Shown here piece after piece: positions 43,633 through 52,817 of a stretch of DNA of 64,000 bases; within the stretch, counting starts at the first letter, position 1, and each line of letters opens with the position of its first letter. The translations under genes were made by a program, and so were the position numbers. The DNA is taken from positions 744,001 to 808,000 of the forward strand of contig NZ_CP162005.1 of NCBI RefSeq assembly GCF_040822065.1, in the 5' to 3' direction. Below the pieces are notes generated by a model. It made no database searches and had not been told where the DNA came from. It saw nothing but the letters and a program-made list of their open reading frames with translations. Source of the stretch: Pedobacter sp. WC2423. GTDB taxonomy: Bacteria > Bacteroidota > Bacteroidia > Sphingobacteriales > Sphingobacteriaceae.

Positions 43633-44729
43633 AGCTTCTTATTAAGAATAAAACATAAATCATCTATCAGCCTAAAGAGTTCTATTGTGAAATCTAAGCT
43701 CTTTGCATCCTGATTGAATTTGCTGTCATAAGTCTTGAAAATTGTGGGCTGATCTCCGCATCCTGTATTTGCATAATTGTCCCTGACATATTCACATAAT
43801 TCATCACAGATGCTTCCAATATTGTTATAAACAAAGGAAATGATCTGTTCACCGCTTACATACTCAAAATCTGGATCATCTGGTTCCGTATCGTGGTACA
43901 TATGGTCGAATACATTTCCGTAAGGATATTTCTCAGCAAGGTAATAGGCATGTTTGGCCACATTTAAACAAAGCTGTTCTGTTTCATTTTTAGGATGAAA
44001 ATCATCAATACGTTTTCGCAATTGCGCTAAATGATCTGTGCTATGAAGTATACGCTTGACCACATCACCGATATGTTCAATATCATTCAGTTCTTTTAAC
44101 CTATTCCGGTAATTGTATTCCTCCATACAATCCTGATCCCATTCCAGGCAATCCCGGAGCATGTCATACTGATCATATAAAAAGGTTCCCTCATCCCTGT
44201 AAAAAGGGATTCCGGTTTTATCATACAGATAGGCGAAAACAGACAGCAATAGATCAGCAGTATCTTTTTGCTTCTTATTCCTTAATAATTTATATAATGG
44301 AAGTACGGGGATATAGTACAAAGTATAGCTAACATCAAATGTTTGTTTTGTAGTGAGGACAATTCTATTGTCATCATTGATCACAATAGACATTTCAGTA
44401 TCCAGCTGATTGTTCTCAAAATGGGCATAACAATGCCAGTAGGCTAACAAAATATTATAAGGATATGGTTTATCCTTTACATTTAAAGGCTCAAAATTAT
44501 GGGCTTTGGCAAAAATAGAAACGGAATCAAAGAAGTCCCTTTCTGTAGCCAGTTGGTCTGGTAATTTTTCCGCGGAGGGTTCATAAACCGGGAGGAACCG
44601 ATGGTTTAGAAAACCATCGGCAATCGGTTGGCCGGTAACGACTTCGGTTCCATACTTTGAACGCTTCCGGCATCTGGAAGAATGTCCATTGTTTCTGTAA
44701 TTTGTCCTAAAAGTTGATAAAGCTTCCAT
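43629..44729 (-). CDS. PRTRC system protein F-like
   Basis: 366 residues, soluble, with basic N-terminal 40 residues (FRTNYRNNGHSSRCRKRSKYG) and then mixed alpha/beta with many acidic segments (YHDTEPDDPDFEYVSGEQIISF). The position between proteins C and B, and the length, fit the PRTRC protein F family. The sequence itself has no catalytic motif that can be recognised by eye. Function unknown. Confidence 0.65.
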   Translation of the reverse strand: MEALSTFRTNYRNNGHSSRCRKRSKYGTEVVTGQPIADGFLNHRFLPVYEPSAEKLPDQLATERDFFDSVSIFAKAHNFEPLNVKDKPYPYNILLAYWHCYAHFENNQLDTEMSIVINDDNRIVLTTKQTFDVSYTLYYIPVLPLYKLLRNKKQKDTADLLLSVFAYLYDKTGIPFYRDEGTFLYDQYDMLRDCLEWDQDCMEEYNYRNRLKELNDIEHIGDVVKRILHSTDHLAQLRKRIDDFHPKNETEQLCLNVAKHAYYLAEKYPYGNVFDHMYHDTEPDDPDFEYVSGEQIISFVYNNIGSICDELCEYVRDNYANTGCGDQPTIFKTYDSKFNQDAKSLDFTIELFRLIDDLCFILNKKL

Positions 44730-44787
44730 TGTTTTTTATTTTTCGGCATTTTAATAATGCCAGTTTCCTGCTCTGTTTTCATTTTTT

Positions 44788-45009
44788 TTAACCTTTAGTG
44801 CCCATTGTAGACACAAACGTATATTGTAGTTTATCATTTTTAATTAAGGGGCCTTCTATTCTGGCAGTAGTTAGAATTGGGTAAATATTAGAATAGAACT
44901 CCCGTACATATTCGGGAGTGAATTTTTCCTGTGGATCAGGGTCACTTAAAGGGATTTGCTGCCCATTTTCTTCGTGGATGAAAACCCGTTTTAATATTAT
45001 ACTTGACAT
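44788..45009 (-). CDS. PRTRC system protein C (ubiquitin-like beta-grasp)
   Basis: 73 residues, MSSIILKRVFIHEENGQQIPLSDPDP, then FTPEYVREFYSNIYPILTTARIEGP, ending FVSTMGTKG. Strand-turn-strand-helix order and the Gly at the exact C-terminus fit the Prok_Ub (PRTRC-C) family. It is the natural modifier for the adjacent E1- and E2-like proteins. Whether it is conjugated is unknown. Confidence 0.85.
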   Translation of the reverse strand: MSSIILKRVFIHEENGQQIPLSDPDPQEKFTPEYVREFYSNIYPILTTARIEGPLIKNDKLQYTFVSTMGTKG

Positions 45010-45034
45010 GATGTATTATTTTTAGGTTATAGAT

Positions 45035-45592
45035 TTACAATAATTGGAGCTGATCAGCATATTGTTTGGCCTTACGATCTAAATCAATTGCCATCTTTTT
45101 CAGCTCCTTTTCTTTTTCAGGGTAATCTATTTCAGATGGTAATATTTTAAGCGCATCTTCATATTTGCACAGGCCATTGAACTCTTCAATTTTTTTCATG
45201 GCCTCTTCATAGTTTTTTTTCATTTCCTCTTTAGATACGGCCGGGGCAGTCTCGATCTGATCATCCTCCACATTGGATTTTTTAGTTGATTTCTCAGATT
45301 TTTTAGGAGCAATAGCTTCTTGTAATGCCTTTTCATAATGCGCTTTATTAATAAACCCTTCGGCTGTTTTTTTTACGGGATTTAGTAACTCCTCAAAGAA
45401 AGTTTCCCCTAAATGTTCAGATGTGCCTGTAAAGAGCATCGGAGGGAGGGACTTTTGCTGTTCTTTATGACTGATTTCAGGATTAAACAGGACACTTGCA
45501 ATAACCTGATCATCGTCTTTGATTTGGATAGCAATGTTAAACACGCCTTTTACATTGAGGCTTTCTAAAGCCTCGAAGAAATTGGTTTTCAT
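45035..45592 (-). CDS. PRTRC system protein E
   Basis: 185 residues from the ATG at 45592 (MKTNFFEALESLNVKG). A longer frame from 45694 would overlap the previous gene and lacks homology at its start. N-terminal beta domain (MQ-type, FNIAIQIKDDDQVIASVLFNP), Lys/Glu-rich middle, and a helical end (LKKMAIDLDRKAKQYADQLQLL). First member of the PRTRC set here; function unknown. Confidence 0.82.
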   Translation of the reverse strand: MKTNFFEALESLNVKGVFNIAIQIKDDDQVIASVLFNPEISHKEQQKSLPPMLFTGTSEHLGETFFEELLNPVKKTAEGFINKAHYEKALQEAIAPKKSEKSTKKSNVEDDQIETAPAVSKEEMKKNYEEAMKKIEEFNGLCKYEDALKILPSEIDYPEKEKELKKMAIDLDRKAKQYADQLQLL

Positions 45593-45618
45593 TATTTTGA
45601 TTTTTGATGAATTTATGA

Positions 45619-45867
45619 TTACAGTAACTGCCATTGAATAGCCATAAAAAGCCCTATGACTATCAATATAAAAGCGACTTTTGATAAAACCCATTCCAAT
45701 ATTGAAGAGATTACAGCAATGAAATAATTGCTGTAATGCTGCATCCCACCTAAACCCCTGCGGTTAAATCTTCGCATTCCTATAATAAATAGTATTAAAA
45801 TTCCTATGATGATGAACAGGTAGCCAAAAGTCTGTGGCTTCATGTTGATGATTAATAATGTATTCAT
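45619..45867 (-). CDS. Small membrane protein of the PRTRC row
   Basis: 82 residues with two transmembrane helices (about 15-32 and 60-78) and a short basic loop (MRRFNRRGLGG). Not recognised. 27 bp upstream of PRTRC-E on the same strand and conserved in position in such elements as far as I recall. Confidence 0.65.
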   Translation of the reverse strand: MNTLLIINMKPQTFGYLFIIIGILILFIIGMRRFNRRGLGGMQHYSNYFIAVISSILEWVLSKVAFILIVIGLFMAIQWQLL

Positions 45868-45897
45868 GGTTTTTCTGATTAAATGTTAATTATTGAA

Positions 45898-46101
45898 TTA
45901 TTTTTCCTCTGCTAATTTTGATTGCAGTTCTACAAGTTTGTCGTGAAAATCTGACCAGTAAGATTGCAGTTTCATATCCGAAAGGATTTGTGCGGGACTA
46001 GGATTCTCATGTGCATAGCTTTTAAATAGATTCGCCTGCTTTATGGCCTTTTTCAAATCGGTAACCTTGATTTTTGTACCTGATAAATCTGTTATTTCCA
46101 T
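45898..46101 (-). CDS. Small hypothetical protein
   Basis: 67 residues from the ATG at 46101 (MEITDLSGTKIKVTDLKKAIKQ); the longer frame to 46143 overlaps the neighbour. Helical C-terminus (WSDFHDKLVELQSKLAEEK). No family recognised; part of the minus-strand operon. Confidence 0.65.
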   Translation of the reverse strand: MEITDLSGTKIKVTDLKKAIKQANLFKSYAHENPSPAQILSDMKLQSYWSDFHDKLVELQSKLAEEK

Positions 46102-46120
46102 TTTCGTAGAATTGTATGGT

Positions 46121-46495
46121 TTAAGTATTAAAAAGAAGATCAAATGTTTGTATGAACTTTGGATTCTGACACCGCTTATCTTTGATGTACAGCCTTACGC
46201 AATGATTAATGTATAAGGATTGGTTCCCCTTGTACAGGAGTGTAGCAAACAGGTAAGCATCCCTTTTCTTACATTTTTTAAATTCAGCTACAGCCAGTTC
46301 CACGTTGCGGATCAAATACAGCCATGTGGTAAAAGTATAGTTCGGATGATTCCACCTGTCCCGGTTATCATCTTCAAAGGCCAATATATTCTCCGAGGTA
46401 TATTGAATGAAATCCAGTAAAGGAGGTATTTCACCTGGGAAAAATTCATATAACAGTTGGCCTTTAGCCTGTGCGGTGCATTTATTTAATTCCAT
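46121..46495 (-). CDS. Hypothetical protein
   Basis: 124 residues, soluble, aromatic and Cys-containing (CKKRDAYLFATLLYKGNQSLYINHCVRLYIKDKRC). Not recognised. Same operon as PRTRC genes, 19 bp upstream of the next gene's start. Confidence 0.65.
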   Translation of the reverse strand: MELNKCTAQAKGQLLYEFFPGEIPPLLDFIQYTSENILAFEDDNRDRWNHPNYTFTTWLYLIRNVELAVAEFKKCKKRDAYLFATLLYKGNQSLYINHCVRLYIKDKRCQNPKFIQTFDLLFNT

Positions 46496-46540
46496 GATTT
46501 CTGATTTTAATGTGATCTATTTGATTATTAGAACAGCAGA

Positions 46541-46792
46541 TCATTTTCTATTGAAAATATCTGATACTGCTTGTCTGTCATTTTTCTTAATAGCTTCCCG
46601 AATTGCTTCTGCACCGCAACCGTATCCCATTTCCGGGTGATAAGAAACAGAAAGTGAATACCCCTCTTTTGTTGTGAATTTCTTATCCATTACACCGAAA
46701 ACTTCTATTAATTCGGTCAGATCAGTGATGCTTCTTGGGTGAGTAGCGAAAAAGTGCTTTCCTTTATGCGCTACATTGATTTCGTAATACAT
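46541..46792 (-). CDS. Small hypothetical protein
   Basis: 83 residues opening MYYEINVAHKGKHFFATHPRSI, a beta-rich front half and a helical end (REAIKKNDRQAVSDIFNRK). It resembles small proteins found beside DUF932 genes in Bacteroidota elements, but I cannot name the family. Confidence 0.65.
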   Translation of the reverse strand: MYYEINVAHKGKHFFATHPRSITDLTELIEVFGVMDKKFTTKEGYSLSVSYHPEMGYGCGAEAIREAIKKNDRQAVSDIFNRK

Positions 46793-46882
46793 AGTTTTAG
46801 ATATTAGGTTAAATGATTTTTATATTTATTTCTGCTATTTGATTTAGATTTTAAATGGGGGAGGGTTTCCTCCCCCGGATTT

Positions 46883-47950
46883 TTAATTGAAAATGAGTGA
46901 ATCGCTTCCTTTAAGTGAAAAATCATTGCACAGATCAAATGCGGTCTGCGATCTCAATTTTGCCGTACCTTCCACGATTGAGCGGAATTTATCCTCTTCA
47001 TTCTGGAACTTGCGAACATTTTGGAAGTACCCGGTTACCGCATTATAAGCACCATATACCGTACCTGCTGTGGTATCCAGCTGCTGAGTTGGATTAGACA
47101 TAGCGTATTTATAAACATCACCCACAATATTCAGGTAGGCAGTAGAAAGCAGGTCGGTTTTCCCTTTTTCCAAATTGTGGAGTACCTCTCTATTAGGAGC
47201 CATAGCAATCTGTATCAGTTTTTTCACCTCTTTGTCTGTGATGCTGACTTTAGACCAGTGGTTGAAAATGTCTCCCAGTTCATTTGTCATCCTGTTGCTG
47301 ATGCCTAAAAGTTTATGTGCAGTGCTTAAACGGTCTTTAGCAGAGGAAGTATGACGAATTTTAACCGCATTGGTCTGGCTTTTTAAGGCTGCATTAAGCG
47401 TGTTGTTACAAACGATACGGATCGGTGTAAAAGCAGCATTTATACTGCCTGAACCATCGTGCGAAGTTGTTAAAAACAAATATTGCTCTATCAGATCATT
47501 CCGGCCAACGGTAATATAATCAGGAAGTTTGGCGGTGATGAAAATACGTTCCCCATTGCCCAAAGCACCTGCAGTTTCATATTTTATATCATTTGCACCG
47601 CCTACAATTTCATCAAAGAAAGAAAAGGCATCTACATTCTGTACGATCTGGTATCCTTTTCCCACCACTCCCAAAACCTGATCGTTGTCGGTTCTGACAT
47701 TGGCGAAGAAGTCAGGGACTTCAATTTGTGAATAAATCCATTCATCAGGATTGTTGAAATTGAACTGACCACTGTCAGGAGTATATAATTTGCGTTTTTC
47801 TACGGTGAAATCAAGCCCGGCAAATTTGATGGCTTCGGCGCTTGTAGGATAATCCTCTACAATTTGACCGAGGCCATGCCATGCTTTTTCGCGTACTGAA
47901 AAGAAACTGTGATTTCCGGTTAATTCGTTGTAATTAAGATTGTGTGACAT
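46883..47950 (-). CDS. DUF932 (phage/plasmid-like, TIGR03299-type) protein
   Basis: 355 residues. Family hallmarks: REKAWHGLGQIVEDYPTSAEA near the N-terminus, GNGERIFITAKLP, LFLTTSHDGSGSINAAFTPIRIVCNNTL in the middle. Found widely on phages and conjugative elements next to single-strand DNA-binding proteins; possibly involved in DNA recombination or protection, not established. Lies 51 bp after ssb. Confidence 0.88.
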   Translation of the reverse strand: MSHNLNYNELTGNHSFFSVREKAWHGLGQIVEDYPTSAEAIKFAGLDFTVEKRKLYTPDSGQFNFNNPDEWIYSQIEVPDFFANVRTDNDQVLGVVGKGYQIVQNVDAFSFFDEIVGGANDIKYETAGALGNGERIFITAKLPDYITVGRNDLIEQYLFLTTSHDGSGSINAAFTPIRIVCNNTLNAALKSQTNAVKIRHTSSAKDRLSTAHKLLGISNRMTNELGDIFNHWSKVSITDKEVKKLIQIAMAPNREVLHNLEKGKTDLLSTAYLNIVGDVYKYAMSNPTQQLDTTAGTVYGAYNAVTGYFQNVRKFQNEEDKFRSIVEGTAKLRSQTAFDLCNDFSLKGSDSLIFN

Positions 47951-48001
47951 GATATTGAATTTTAAGGTTGAAATTGAAATGAACTGTTATGGTTTGCGCT
48001 G

Positions 48002-48385
48002 TTAGAATGGAAGGTCATCCGTTATATCTGTGCTGGCTGATCTGGTTTGCGAAGCAGAATTTCCTGCTGTTGCTCCGGTAGTGCCTTTGGATAAGAGCTT
48101 TATTCCATTGGTGAAAAAGTGAAGACTGCTTTTGAGTTCGCCATTACGATCTAAATAAGCCCTTGAAGTGGTACGGCCTATAAGTTGCACCAATACGCCT
48201 TTTTTAAGATACTGGGCGATTTTTGTATTTATCCAGTAACCACATTCGTAATAAGTAGTCACTTTTTTGGTTTCACCATTTGCCCTGTAACTGTCATTAA
48301 TGGCAATACTAAAATTCACTACCTCTTTGTTTCCTTTAACCGGATTAATGTTTGCATCTGCGGTTAATCTTCCAATAATTTCCAT
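48002..48385 (-). CDS. ssb: Single-stranded DNA-binding protein of the element
   Basis: 127 residues. OB fold (MEIIGRLTADANINPVKGNKEVVNFSIAIN, GVLVQLIGRTTSRAY) and the acidic tail DITDDLPF that recruits partner proteins. It protects single strands during conjugative transfer or replication. It heads the minus-strand operon that ends at thiF. Confidence 0.92.
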   Translation of the reverse strand: MEIIGRLTADANINPVKGNKEVVNFSIAINDSYRANGETKKVTTYYECGYWINTKIAQYLKKGVLVQLIGRTTSRAYLDRNGELKSSLHFFTNGIKLLSKGTTGATAGNSASQTRSASTDITDDLPF

Positions 48386-49068
48386 TGTTTTAAGTTTAAA
48401 TTTTACATACTGTTAGTTACTTCCTCCTTACCCGACCTGCCTCAAAAGACATTTTTCAAAAGAAAAAACGGAAAAAAAGAAAGCCCTTAAAGACAGTGGC
48501 CAGGAAGACTGGGGAGTGAGGACGGACAGAAAAAAAAAATGGGAGGCTCCCTCTTCAGGGATACCCATTTTTTTTTCCGACAACTGAACGTACCAGACTA
48601 TGGTCACTATCTTAGCTGCCCTTTTCGTCCGTTTTCATATGAAAAATTTCACACCCATTAAAAAGCTTTCAAAATCATAAAGCATTCAGCATTGAATATT
48701 AATGCCTTTAGAGATAGAAGAAAACCAAACAATAATGAATTCGGGCTATTTGAAATACAGGGTTGGTAATAAAATTAAAGTCAGTATTAGTAACAGGCTA
48801 TAGAAAACCGTTAGGAAAGAAGTGGAAATCCCGGAATGAAATGAGGAATTGTAGCGGAGAGACGGGCCGGTTACGGCAACGGCATAAAGAAAATTAATAT
48901 GGCCAGATATAAATCCCTGATTTGTTCACAAGACAATTATATAAATGAAAAGATTATACATAAGGGTTTAGGGCACAAATCATTTTACGCAGTATTGAAT
49001 TTTATATTTTATTCTTTTAATAATGAGATTTTACACAAATTGGCGAACGCTAATTTGAGAGGCTATTT
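48386..49068. other. 683-bp gap between divergent ssb and GNAT genes
   Basis: Contains the long A/T hairpin at 48530-48576. The part 48600-49068 holds no reading frame or repeat I can support. Promoters for both divergent units must lie here. Confidence 0.5.
48530..48576. terminator. Bidirectional terminator-like hairpin
   Basis: Nine A followed by TGGG pairs with CCCA followed by nine T, with CCCT-CTTC-AGGG nested inside. Either orientation gives a GC stem and a T-run. As no gene ends here, it may isolate two regulatory regions or end a short transcript. Confidence 0.65.
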
Positions 49069-49623
49069 ATGTTAAAACCTATTGATTATGAAAGTGAGAG
49101 ATTGTGTGTTCATTCCTTCAGACCCTATGACTTGCAAAGGTTTGATCAATTCGCACTTGATATTCTTTCTATCTTATCAGACGATTTTACCTTAAAATTT
49201 ATTCCTGGAAAGCGGCTCAATACTATTGTTGAAGCCGAAGCCTTTCTGCAAACCATGATTGTTAATTTTCACAACGGGCGGAATTTTATGCACTTTATCA
49301 CAGATAAAAAGATGAACCGTGTAATAGGCATAATTGACTTGATATCCCCAAAAGTTGCCAGAGAACACTATGAAATTGAAAAGTACCCGTATTTTATTGA
49401 GTTTTATCTAAGTGGACTTGCAGCGGGGACTTCAATTATGTCTGAGATTCTTCCTGCGATTGTAAGTAATGTAATTAGCCAGGGGATAACTTGCATAGGT
49501 GCAGTCATTGATCGCAATAACACAGCTGCAAAAAAGGTGCTTGAAAAAGCAAGTTTCCTTTACAAATCAAGATTTGACATTCTTCAGGATTTTTATGAAA
49601 CTGACTTGGGAAATTACAAGTAA
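49069..49623 (+). CDS. GNAT-family N-acetyltransferase
   Basis: 184 residues. RimJ/RimL-like pattern: LCVHSFRPYDLQRF start, RNFMHFITDKKMNRVIGIIDLISP in the beta-strand core, GLAAGTSIMSEILPAIV replacing the usual acetyl-CoA loop, and CIGAVIDRNNTAAKKVLEKASFLY at the end. Acetylates an unknown amine. Standing alone on the plus strand, it may be cargo; a toxin or resistance role is not evident. Confidence 0.75.
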   Translation: MLKPIDYESERLCVHSFRPYDLQRFDQFALDILSILSDDFTLKFIPGKRLNTIVEAEAFLQTMIVNFHNGRNFMHFITDKKMNRVIGIIDLISPKVAREHYEIEKYPYFIEFYLSGLAAGTSIMSEILPAIVSNVISQGITCIGAVIDRNNTAAKKVLEKASFLYKSRFDILQDFYETDLGNYK

Positions 49624-49674
49624 AGTATCCTACATGCTAAGCTACTGATAGAATTATCTTTTTTGAATATATTT

Positions 49675-51099
49675 TCAAGAAATAAACAAGTCCAAAGAAA
49701 GTGGCACTACGTCTTTATGCTGCTCACCTCCTGGTTTTAATTTAATAAGTTCGGTTGCCTGAAATTCTTTTTCAAGTGCCCCATGCTCAGTATAAAGATC
49801 GACTTTAATAAGAGATCCGATAATCTGGCGAACATTTTGGTGGGCTACCTTTATTAGAAAATCTTCTGTTGTTACTCTTTGTTTCTGAAATACTGTGCCT
49901 TTATAGGATCTCTCATAATTTACGAAGCCATCCGGATCAGCGTCTTCATAATTAGCAAGGTCTAGCTCACGTGGTATCTTTATAATATAATTGAATCCAC
50001 CGATGCTCCCATTTGTTATGTTGGTGAAAACGAATTTTAACTTGAAATCTATGAATTTATAGAGACCGCCCAAAACGACTGCCTCTCCCGTTGCTTTAAT
50101 TACAGGATCTATTGTAATGCGATCTATTACATCAGCTGCCTCATCCACAGCAAATGCACGAGCAACCTTAACTGGTAATTTGGGTTTGTTTTTAGCAACT
50201 TCGGCAAAAATATATCGTTCATGCCCTGTTAGCTTTTCAAAAAGACGGGTTCTTTCTTCTTTAACTGAGAGGTCAACTATATCCCTGCCCTTAAAACCTG
50301 CTGGGGTGATCTCTTTAGCTCTGCCCTGGAAACTGGCTAAAATATATTTATTGGGACTATTGTTGATATCATTAATTATTAATTCGTATTCTGTCCCGAC
50401 TCCGCCTTCAAAACTATCAGCTCGCTGTTTGTAACCCTCAGATAGGATAATAATAATTTTTGGGTAATCATGCATCGCTTTATGCATCATTTTAACGAAA
50501 TTAATTGAGGTTTCTTGCTGTGCTAGCTTTTTATCCATATCTGCCTCAAAACCGTTGTCTCTTAAATAATTTGCAAAATCAAAAACTTTGTCATCATGTT
50601 CTTTTGACTCCCATCTATAGGTGATAAAAACCCGGTTGTCATTTGAGATAGTTTCTGTTTGGTTATTTGTTGCTCGCATAAAATCTATTTGAGGTTCTTC
50701 TGAGTCATTTAAATTAGATGATAACTGAAGTGTTCTGCCGAAATTTAATGAACTATTTTGGATTCTGCTGGATGATTGCTGTCTTTTTTGTAACGCGGCC
50801 TCTTCTTTTTTTAACGCATCAATTCTCTTGTTCAGAGATTCTTTTTTAGTACGTTTCTGCTTTTCATAATCGTTAATCTTCTGCTGAATACTCAAAGACT
50901 CCTTATTATATCTTAAAATCTGACTTTGTTTACTTTGGAGTGTAGATAATGAAGTGGTTTTCGTAATTGATTTACTAACTGAATTGATTTGAGATTGTTT
51001 GTCTATTGTTTTCTTCGTTTCAGCAAAGATCTTTTTGTCCAGGTCAAGTATTTCTTTTTGTAGTTTTGAGATTTGAGAATGATAGCTTGATAAACTCAT
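49675..51099 (-). CDS. Coiled-coil SEFIR/TIR-domain protein
   Basis: 474 residues. Residues 1-115 are a long coiled coil (HSQISKLQKEILDLDKKIF, KRIDALKKEEAALQKRQQ). A SEFIR/TIR domain spans about 156-290 (VFITYRWESKEHDDKVFDFANYLRDNGF...DMDKKL, KIIIILSEGYKQRAD, GVGTEYEL). The C-terminal ~170 residues form a beta-rich domain of unknown type. Bacterial TIR/SEFIR proteins often consume NAD+ in phage defence or assemble signalling filaments. The catalytic Glu in this subfamily is not certain. No signal peptide. Divergent from a GNAT/HEPN-like pair 83 bp away. Confidence 0.8.
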   Translation of the reverse strand: MSLSSYHSQISKLQKEILDLDKKIFAETKKTIDKQSQINSVSKSITKTTSLSTLQSKQSQILRYNKESLSIQQKINDYEKQKRTKKESLNKRIDALKKEEAALQKRQQSSSRIQNSSLNFGRTLQLSSNLNDSEEPQIDFMRATNNQTETISNDNRVFITYRWESKEHDDKVFDFANYLRDNGFEADMDKKLAQQETSINFVKMMHKAMHDYPKIIIILSEGYKQRADSFEGGVGTEYELIINDINNSPNKYILASFQGRAKEITPAGFKGRDIVDLSVKEERTRLFEKLTGHERYIFAEVAKNKPKLPVKVARAFAVDEAADVIDRITIDPVIKATGEAVVLGGLYKFIDFKLKFVFTNITNGSIGGFNYIIKIPRELDLANYEDADPDGFVNYERSYKGTVFQKQRVTTEDFLIKVAHQNVRQIIGSLIKVDLYTEHGALEKEFQATELIKLKPGGEQHKDVVPLSLDLFIS

Positions 51100-51181
51100 T
51101 GGCGCTTAATTGAAGTGTAAATATAAACAAACTTTTAAAGGGCTATGGTGCCTTTCATCTCCAAAAGATTTATATTTAGAC

Positions 51182-51919
51182 ATGAAAGGTCTCAAAGTGA
51201 AATTTACACCATCCCAAGATGACATTGCAGAAATCAAAAGCTGGTTAATCGCTGAAAATGAGAGTTTCAAAGAGGGATTCTATTGCAACTGGTCAGTAAT
51301 ACTCCAATCTTACGAAGATAAAAAATTAGTAGTACTTATATCAGAGCAAAAAGCAATTGGCTTTATCACTTGGCGTGAAGGGGAGAAAGTAGCTACTATA
51401 GATATCGCGGAGATCAAACCAGAACTAAGAAAAAAGGGGTATGGAAGACATTTAGCAGAAAAACTCTTTCAAAAGCTGTTAAAAAGGGGATTCGCCGTTT
51501 TAGATTTGCATTGCCAGCCTGCCAAGTCCGAAGCTGTATGGAAACGGTTGGGATTTGTACGCTTTCCTGATGTTAAAGAATTTGAATGGGAAAATTCGGA
51601 GAGAGGCAGCCATTTATACAAGATAATGGTCCCGCATCTCAAACCCACAAAGTCCCAGATATCTAAAGAATCCATATACCTTTGGGGAGTTGAACCTCGT
51701 TTGGCTGAACGTGAAGCAGCCCGCTGGAAATGGCATCCAAAATTCCAAAAAGGAACAAGAAAATTAATGTTACCAATAGTCTTTCCTGCAAATCGTAATT
51801 GGCAAATCAGCTGGAGTAAAAATGATATGCCCATCAAAACCAGTAAAATTAAATACTTTAGTCGTAATGAAATCGATTTTAAGAGTTTCATTATCATAGA
51901 AGAGTTACCAATAACTTAG
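51182..51919 (+). CDS. GNAT-domain protein with C-terminal extension
   Basis: 245 residues from the ATG at 51182 (a TTG at 51110 overlaps the promoter gap and adds no homology). GNAT core at 1-140: WREGEKVATIDIAEIKPELRKKGYGRHLAEKLFQ with the KKGYGRHL acetyl-CoA loop, and WKRLGFVRFPD. Residues ~150-245 are an extra basic, aromatic region not typical of GNATs (EREAARWKWHPKFQKGTRKL). The next gene follows after 1 base, so both are translated together; an enzyme with partner protein is likely. Confidence 0.75.
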   Translation: MKGLKVKFTPSQDDIAEIKSWLIAENESFKEGFYCNWSVILQSYEDKKLVVLISEQKAIGFITWREGEKVATIDIAEIKPELRKKGYGRHLAEKLFQKLLKRGFAVLDLHCQPAKSEAVWKRLGFVRFPDVKEFEWENSERGSHLYKIMVPHLKPTKSQISKESIYLWGVEPRLAEREAARWKWHPKFQKGTRKLMLPIVFPANRNWQISWSKNDMPIKTSKIKYFSRNEIDFKSFIIIEELPIT

Positions 51920-51920
51920 T

Positions 51921-52724
51921 ATGGCAAATATAGAAAAGCAACCAATAATCACGGAAATATATCTTGAAAGCATTTGTGCTGTGATCGGAGACACCGTTGA
52001 AGGGCTTACTGGTACTGAAATCACAAAAATTCTGGCTGACTGCAAGATGACGGATAATTTATCAATGGCGAGTAAATCAACCCGATTATATAATGCATTC
52101 GTACTTTATCAAAATAGAAACCAATGCTCAAATGGGATTTTAAAATTCCTAAGTCATGCAATGCATCCAGCCAGATATATGAAAAGAAATGAGCTGTTTC
52201 AATACCGACTAAATGAACTTAATAAGTCTCTATCTTTCATTGGCCTTGAATTATCAAAAGAAGCCAAATATAAAAAGGTTGCTGCTGCAAGAACGCTTTC
52301 TGACGCTCAGGAAAGAGCCAGTCATTATAAATCAAAATTGGAGCTTAGAAATATACATCCTGAAGTTTTTAAATATTGCGATGAAGAACTTGTTAAAGAA
52401 AATTATTTTCACTCTGTATTTGAAGGAGTAAAAGGAGTAGCTCAAAGACTAAGGGATAAGACAGGTGTACATGCCGATGGAAATGCTCTTGTAGATGTGA
52501 TTTTTTCAACTGCTAATCCGCTTTTGAAAATTAATCCACTACTTACGGACACGCAAAGAAGCGAGCATCTGGGACTTTCCAATATGATAAAAGGGCTCTT
52601 TGGTGTCATTAGAAACCCAACTGCACATACTCCAAAAATCAAATTTGTAATTAATGAAGCCGAAGCTTTGGACATCATGACAATTGTATCATACGTACAT
52701 AAGAAGCTTGATAAAGGTGTTTAA
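51921..52724 (+). CDS. TIGR02391 (Ymh-type) protein, HEPN-like C-terminus
   Basis: 267 residues. The C-terminal domain has the family signature: NYFHSVFEGVKGVAQRLRDKTGV, DTQRSEHLGLSNMIKGLFGVIRNPTAH; Arg231-x4-His236 (RNPTAH) fits the RX4-6H motif of HEPN ribonucleases. Members occur beside restriction-modification and abortive-infection genes. The N-terminal ~120 residues (GLTGTEITKILADCKM) look like a small DNA-binding-type helical module. Coupled to the GNAT gene. Confidence 0.75.
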   Translation: MANIEKQPIITEIYLESICAVIGDTVEGLTGTEITKILADCKMTDNLSMASKSTRLYNAFVLYQNRNQCSNGILKFLSHAMHPARYMKRNELFQYRLNELNKSLSFIGLELSKEAKYKKVAAARTLSDAQERASHYKSKLELRNIHPEVFKYCDEELVKENYFHSVFEGVKGVAQRLRDKTGVHADGNALVDVIFSTANPLLKINPLLTDTQRSEHLGLSNMIKGLFGVIRNPTAHTPKIKFVINEAEALDIMTIVSYVHKKLDKGV

Positions 52725-52817
52725 TTCTAAAATTTAGTATTCTGTTCAAATTTTTTATGAACTAAAAGGTTATTATAAGATCACAATTCCCAAATTAAGC
52801 TAAATATAATTTTCTAT

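Noticed and set aside
49675..51099. Membrane receptor with periplasmic coiled coil
   Set aside because: No signal peptide or transmembrane segment; a cytosolic SEFIR protein is the better reading.
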